This document shows, piece after piece, positions 60,626 to 64,000 of a stretch of 64,000 nucleotides of DNA. Numbering within the stretch: position 1 is the first letter of the stretch; every line of letters starts with the position of its first letter. The stretch is from CAZJUP01 sp964549275 (GTDB taxonomy: Bacteria; Fidelibacterota; Marinisomatia; Marinisomatales; TCS55). A program made the translations under genes and the position numbers. A model generated the notes under the pieces. The model was not told the DNA's origin, searched no databases, and worked only from the letters and a program-made list of their open reading frames with translations. Location of the stretch: assembly GCA_964549275.1 (NCBI GenBank), contig CAZJUP010000003.1, forward strand, positions 140,281-204,280. The letters are read 5' to 3'.

Positions 60626-61173
60626 TTTATTCCCAATAATTGGTGTAGTTCTTTAAAACCACTCTCCATAATGTCATTTCCGGATTTTTGAAGGAGAATA
60701 TTATAATAATATTCACCCAATTCGGAATAAAATCCCACTTTTAATAAAATGTTAGTTGCCCGTACCAAAACGGCTGAAATTGGTGAAAATTCCGTATTTA
60801 AATCTATAAGAACATCTGCACGTAGGTTAGACGCCTCCTGCTTTAATGCTTTAGACGGCAGTCCCATTCGATTCAAATCCTGAGGAGAATACAGTAAGTA
60901 CTCTCGAGTCATTTCCAATCCCATTGTTGCCCTGGTTCCTCCAGAACCAATGAACGAAAGGATTTTTTGGGAATACGGTCCTAATGCATTATTTAATGAG
61001 AGAATAAACCTGCCGGCAAAGTCATAATCTTTCCGATGTTCGGGTAAACTTATCACAATGCGTGAAACAGATCTCCCCTCACGAGAGATTTTAACAGGCA
61101 GGGGTGTTCGTTTCTGTTTATCGCTGACCCTGTCCCACCAAAGTGCAAATTTTATTTTTTTTGACAATTCCAT
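60622..61173 (-). CDS. DUF6913-like protein
   Basis: 183 aa, no membrane helix. VLIDLNTEFSPISAVLVRATNILLKVGFYSELGEYYYNILLQ resembles the conserved core of DUF6913 from Bacteroidota, and it is preceded by VSRIVISLPEHRKDYDFAG. It resembles a shortened glycosyltransferase-9 fold. Overlaps the start of the GlmU-like gene. The family call is from memory and moderate. Confidence 0.6.
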   Translation of the reverse strand: MELSKKIKFALWWDRVSDKQKRTPLPVKISREGRSVSRIVISLPEHRKDYDFAGRFILSLNNALGPYSQKILSFIGSGGTRATMGLEMTREYLLYSPQDLNRMGLPSKALKQEASNLRADVLIDLNTEFSPISAVLVRATNILLKVGFYSELGEYYYNILLQKSGNDIMESGFKELHQLLGIK

Positions 61174-61203
61174 AATTTGACTGTATTTCCTTCTTTACAG
61201 GAG

Positions 61204-61234
61204 TTCTACAGGATGCGAAATTGTATTAACTTTG
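61204..61234 (+). promoter_or_regulatory. Promoter candidate for the TerB-DnaJ gene
   Basis: TTC at 61204-61206, 20-base spacer and TAACTTTG at 61227-61234 (a perfect TAnnTTTG). The ATG follows 25 bases later with AAAGGA in between. Confidence 0.45.
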
Positions 61235-61258
61235 CCAGTTCTTAAAAGGATTTAATTT

Positions 61259-61993
61259 ATGAGTGTCGGAAAAAAATTTCTATGGGGAAGCCTGGGGTGG
61301 GTTCTGGGTGGGCCCATTGGAGCCATCATCGGATATAGTCTCGCTTCCATGGGTGGCCCACAGGCTGGTACCTACTCCACAGGATACCCATCCAAGGGAT
61401 ATCCCAAAACGCATGCCGGTGATTTTATGGTTTCTCTCCTTGTGCTTTTTGCTGCAGTTATGAAAGCAGACCGCCAATTATTAAAATCTGAACTGGATTA
61501 TATCAAAGCCTTCCTTTTAAAACAGTTTAGCGCCGGGGAAGTAAGGGATTATATGACCCTGATGAAAGATATCCTCAAACAAGAGTACCCTCTCCGCGAT
61601 GTCTGCCGTCAAATTGTTCGGTCCATGGATCACTCCAGTCGTTTGGAATTAGTCCATGTTCTTTTTGGATTATCTCAGGCTGATGGACATGTCCATCCCG
61701 CTGAAATTAAAATTATTCATACCATTGCGCGGTACTTGAATATTAACCCTAACGATTTCGATTCTATAAAGGCCATGTTTTTTAAAGACACCCTTTCCTC
61801 TTACACTATTTTAGAAATCGACCCGTCTGCTTCTGATACAGAGGTTAAAAAAGCCTATCGTAAAATGGCATCGAAATACCATCCGGATAAAGTAAGCCAT
61901 TTGGGGGAAGAACTGAAAAGTCTCGCCGAAGAAAAATTTAAATCAGTAAATGATGCCTACCAGTCGGTTAAAAAAGAAAGAGGATTTAAATAG
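61259..61993 (+). CDS. TerB/DjlA-like protein with C-terminal J-domain
   Basis: 244 aa. The N-terminus has a Gly-rich hydrophobic segment (GSLGWVLGGPIGAIIGYSLASMGG). Residues about 55-170 are a helical TerB-like region (FMVSLLVLFAAVMKADRQLLKSELDYIKAFLL, GLSQADGHVHPAEIKII). A J-domain (about 180-244) shows SYTILEIDPSASDTEVKKAYRKMASKYHPDK with the HPD triad. It is a DnaK co-chaperone. Its stop shares a base with the GTG start of the mutase. Confidence 0.9.
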   Translation: MSVGKKFLWGSLGWVLGGPIGAIIGYSLASMGGPQAGTYSTGYPSKGYPKTHAGDFMVSLLVLFAAVMKADRQLLKSELDYIKAFLLKQFSAGEVRDYMTLMKDILKQEYPLRDVCRQIVRSMDHSSRLELVHVLFGLSQADGHVHPAEIKIIHTIARYLNINPNDFDSIKAMFFKDTLSSYTILEIDPSASDTEVKKAYRKMASKYHPDKVSHLGEELKSLAEEKFKSVNDAYQSVKKERGFK

Positions 61994-63474
61994 TGTCTGA
62001 AAAATCCGGACAATTCCCTTTTACGCGTGGTATTTACCCCGACATGTATAAAACACGGTTATGGACCATGCGCCAATACGCCGGATTTACTTCAGCTGAG
62101 GAATCCAATGAACGATACCGATATTTACTAAAAAACGGGGTAACCGGACTTTCTGTTGCATTTGATTTACCCACACAAATCGGCTATGATTCAGACCACC
62201 CCATGGCAAATGGAGAAGTGGGAAAAGTTGGAGTTCCTATATCATCTATTCGGGATATGGATTTGCTTTTTCGGGATATACCCTTAGATCAAATATCCAC
62301 ATCCATGACCATTAACGCCACTGCCGCTACACTTCTGGCTCTTTATATTGTCACCGCGGAAAAAAGAGGACTTTCTGTAGAAAATCTTCGGGGTACTATT
62401 CAAAATGATATTCTTAAAGAGTACATTGCCAGGGGAACATATATCTATCCTCCGAAACCCTCCATGAGGCTCGTTACCGATACTTTTGAATTTTGTTCTT
62501 CCCATGTACCGAAATGGAATACCATTTCCATTTCCGGTTATCACATCCGCGAAGCAGGGAGTACCGCAGCCCAAGAGTTGGCTTTTACTCTGGCTAACGG
62601 CATTGCTTACGTCCAAGCTGCCTTGGATAAAAATCTAAAAGTCGATGATTTCGGATCCCGCCTATCCTTCTTCTTTAATGCCCACAACGATTTACTCACT
62701 GAGGTGGCAAAATTTCGGGCCGCCCGCCGTCTATGGGCTACAATTATGAAGAAGCGATTTGGCGCAGAAAATCCAAAAGCCATGATGTGCCGGTTTCACA
62801 CTCAAACAGGCGGATCTACCCTCACAGCTCAGCAAGTCGATAACAATATTGTGCGTACAACTCTTCAGGCACTTTCGGCTGTTCTTGGGGGAACCCAATC
62901 CCTCCACACCAATTCATTTGACGAAGCCCTGGCTTTGCCCACGGATCATTCGGCAAAACTCGCTCTTCGCACCCAGCAGGTCATCGCTTTTGAGTCTGGA
63001 GTAACCCAGTTCACAGATCCCCTGGCAGGAAGTGAAGTTGTAGAAAAATTAACGGATAAAATTGAAGAAAAGGCCCGTGAAATTATCCAAACTATAGATA
63101 ATATGGGTGGTGCGATAAAAGCTATAGAGGCGGGATGGGTCCAGGATGAAATTGCCAACAGCGCCTATACCTATCAAAAAGATGTAGATTCGGGAAAGCG
63201 GACAATTGTAGGCGTAAATGATTTTGCCGATGAAGCAGAGCCTGTACCTGATCTCCTTGAAATTGATCCCTCTTCGGTGCAAAAACAAATCGATAGGGTA
63301 AAGTCGTTTAAACAAAATCGTGACCATCTTGCCGTTAAAGACAAACTCTCCCACCTGAAAAAATCTGCTGCTGGTAATGATAACATTTTACCGGAGATTA
63401 TCGATTGCGTTCGGACAGAGTGTACTTTGGGGGAAATTGCAGACGAACTGAGAAAGGTTTTTGGAGAGTATTAA
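61993..63474 (+). CDS. Methylmalonyl-CoA mutase, large catalytic subunit without B12 domain
   Basis: 493 aa, GTG start. The TIM-barrel catalytic domain of acyl-CoA mutases: YPDMYKTRLWTMRQYAGFTSAEESNERYRYLL, FDLPTQIGYDSDHPMANGEVGKVG, YIYPPKPSMRLVTDTFEF, SISGYHIREAGSTAAQELAF. The Tyr of RQYAGF and the Arg of ARGTYIYPP are those of methylmalonyl-CoA mutase, where isobutyryl-CoA mutase has other residues. The cobalamin-binding C-terminal domain is missing, so a separate small subunit must exist elsewhere. It converts succinyl-CoA and methylmalonyl-CoA. Confidence 0.93.
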   Translation: MSEKSGQFPFTRGIYPDMYKTRLWTMRQYAGFTSAEESNERYRYLLKNGVTGLSVAFDLPTQIGYDSDHPMANGEVGKVGVPISSIRDMDLLFRDIPLDQISTSMTINATAATLLALYIVTAEKRGLSVENLRGTIQNDILKEYIARGTYIYPPKPSMRLVTDTFEFCSSHVPKWNTISISGYHIREAGSTAAQELAFTLANGIAYVQAALDKNLKVDDFGSRLSFFFNAHNDLLTEVAKFRAARRLWATIMKKRFGAENPKAMMCRFHTQTGGSTLTAQQVDNNIVRTTLQALSAVLGGTQSLHTNSFDEALALPTDHSAKLALRTQQVIAFESGVTQFTDPLAGSEVVEKLTDKIEEKAREIIQTIDNMGGAIKAIEAGWVQDEIANSAYTYQKDVDSGKRTIVGVNDFADEAEPVPDLLEIDPSSVQKQIDRVKSFKQNRDHLAVKDKLSHLKKSAAGNDNILPEIIDCVRTECTLGEIADELRKVFGEY

Positions 63475-63482
63475 GAATATAT

Positions 63483-64000
63483 CTATCGGGAGGTTAAACC
63501 TGCAGGCCAGTCCATTAACCATACCGAATTATAATTTTCTCCTCTTTTTCTGGCTGTAAAACCCACTGCTGATCCATCTTTATTCCAGCTTTGGAATCCA
63601 ATCAAATCGAATTCGTCTGCGGTAAATAGAAGACATACTTGTGTTTGTAAATCTAGATACACTAAATAAATTCTTTCATCAAGTTGGTTATTGTACCCAA
63701 AGGCTATAAACCGATTATTGGGTGACCATTCTGCCTTTAAAAACCCAAGTCTATCGATTGGAATCTTTTGATAGATCGTTTTTGATGCCTCATCCATGAG
63801 TCGATACAAATAATCGAATTCAGTTCCAAATTCCCAATGGGTGAATCCCACGGATTGACCATCAGGCGACCAGCAAACATCAGAAGCTTTTCCATCAAAT
63901 AAAATGGTTGACCTGGAATCCTCAACATCTAAGGTCATTAAATGACTGGACCTAGTATAAAAAAGTGTACATGGAGTTAAGCAACTTTTTAACTTGATAA
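63483..64000 (-). CDS. TolB/PD40-like beta-propeller protein (partial, 5' end beyond window)
   Basis: The frame is open to the right edge: the segment KSCLTPCTLFYTRSSHLMTL continues in frame upstream of the ATG at 63938. Repeats of the PD40 type are visible: DVCWSPDGQSVGFTHW, KAEWSPNNRFIAFGYN, QSWNKDGSAVGFTARK. They belong to a beta-propeller like that of TolB or of sugar- and peptide-binding proteins. An ATG start at 63938 cannot be excluded, but the sequence before it looks like propeller strand too. It is convergent with the mutase, 8 bp apart. Confidence 0.75.
   Translation of the reverse strand, partial: IKLKSCLTPCTLFYTRSSHLMTLDVEDSRSTILFDGKASDVCWSPDGQSVGFTHWEFGTEFDYLYRLMDEASKTIYQKIPIDRLGFLKAEWSPNNRFIAFGYNNQLDERIYLVYLDLQTQVCLLFTADEFDLIGFQSWNKDGSAVGFTARKRGENYNSVWLMDWPAGLTSR

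Noticed and set aside
63976..63985. Bases GTTAAGCAAC at the right edge, identical to the end of the IS3 remnant at 11305-11314
   Set aside because: The match is only ten bases, and the frame there continues the beta-propeller gene, so a second IS end is not supported.
1..64000. CRISPR arrays, rRNA genes, phage genes or a replication origin
   Set aside because: No regular spaced repeats, rRNA stretches, integrases, capsid-like genes or dnaA-box clusters were seen.

Overview
The window looks like chromosomal DNA from an AT-rich bacterium of the FCB superphylum. My best guess is Candidatus Marinimicrobia (SAR406) or a close relative; this is inferred from gene content, as no marker gene was searched. 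The clues are TonB receptors with carboxypeptidase-regulatory-like N-termini, a fused CcoN-CcoO with a one-heme CcoP, DUF5916, DUF3467, DUF2480-like and DUF6913-like proteins, a GlmU-like sugar nucleotidyltransferase, and promoters of the form TTG-N20/21-TAnnTTTG. The organism respires oxygen at low concentration (cbb3 oxidase) and has 2-oxoglutarate:ferredoxin oxidoreductase, class II fumarase, methylmalonyl-CoA mutase and an ETF-to-quinone electron route. It also appears to decode UGA as selenocysteine.

Layout. 1-10.3 kb (all minus strand) is a cbb3 oxidase and copper block: small CGKCYL-like Cys protein, copper-type TonB receptor, TauE/SafE-like membrane protein, CcoI copper ATPase, CcoS, CcoNO, CcoQ, CcoP and CcoG (cut by the left edge). 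10.4-24.1 kb is mixed accessory and housekeeping DNA: YbjQ pair, an IS3-family transposase remnant, hydrolases, small lipoproteins, radical SAM protein, cold-shock protein, EamA transporter, DUF4442/cupin genes, peptidyl-prolyl isomerase, SDR, D-amino-acid dehydrogenase-like oxidase, and tRNA-Pro and tRNA-His next to a small hairpin insertion. 24.2-34.2 kb is core metabolism and envelope: LptF/G permease, pyrimidine-nucleoside phosphorylase, HEAT protein, PBP1A, FumC, KorB and KorA. 34.5-36.4 kb holds an unknown gene and selD, whose active-site codon is an in-frame TGA (selenocysteine). 36.4-44.1 kb is a complete SUF operon: Rrf2 regulator, DUF59 protein, A-type carrier, sufB, a methyltransferase, sufC, sufD, sufE, sufT, sufS, with an Rrf2/IscR-like operator in front. 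44.1-47.5 kb has small genes, dCMP deaminase and DUF5916. 47.6-53.2 kb is an etfB-etfA-ETF:quinone oxidoreductase-accA/accD-fusion operon with an 18-bp palindrome upstream. 53.4-57.8 kb is a lipoprotein plus TonB receptor pair. 57.8-64 kb has a candidate small RNA, PAP2 phosphatase, DUF3467, GlmU-like protein, TerB-DnaJ protein, methylmalonyl-CoA mutase and a beta-propeller gene cut by the right edge.

How it fits together. The left block couples outer-membrane copper uptake, inner-membrane copper delivery and the copper-dependent oxidase it would serve. SUF supplies Fe-S clusters to KorAB, the ETF-quinone oxidoreductase and CcoG. EtfAB, the membrane oxidoreductase and the carboxyltransferase suggest joint control of acyl-CoA metabolism, and methylmalonyl-CoA mutase adds a propionate/succinate link. 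The most striking single item is the selenocysteine-encoding selD, which simple ORF calling truncates by about 95 codons.
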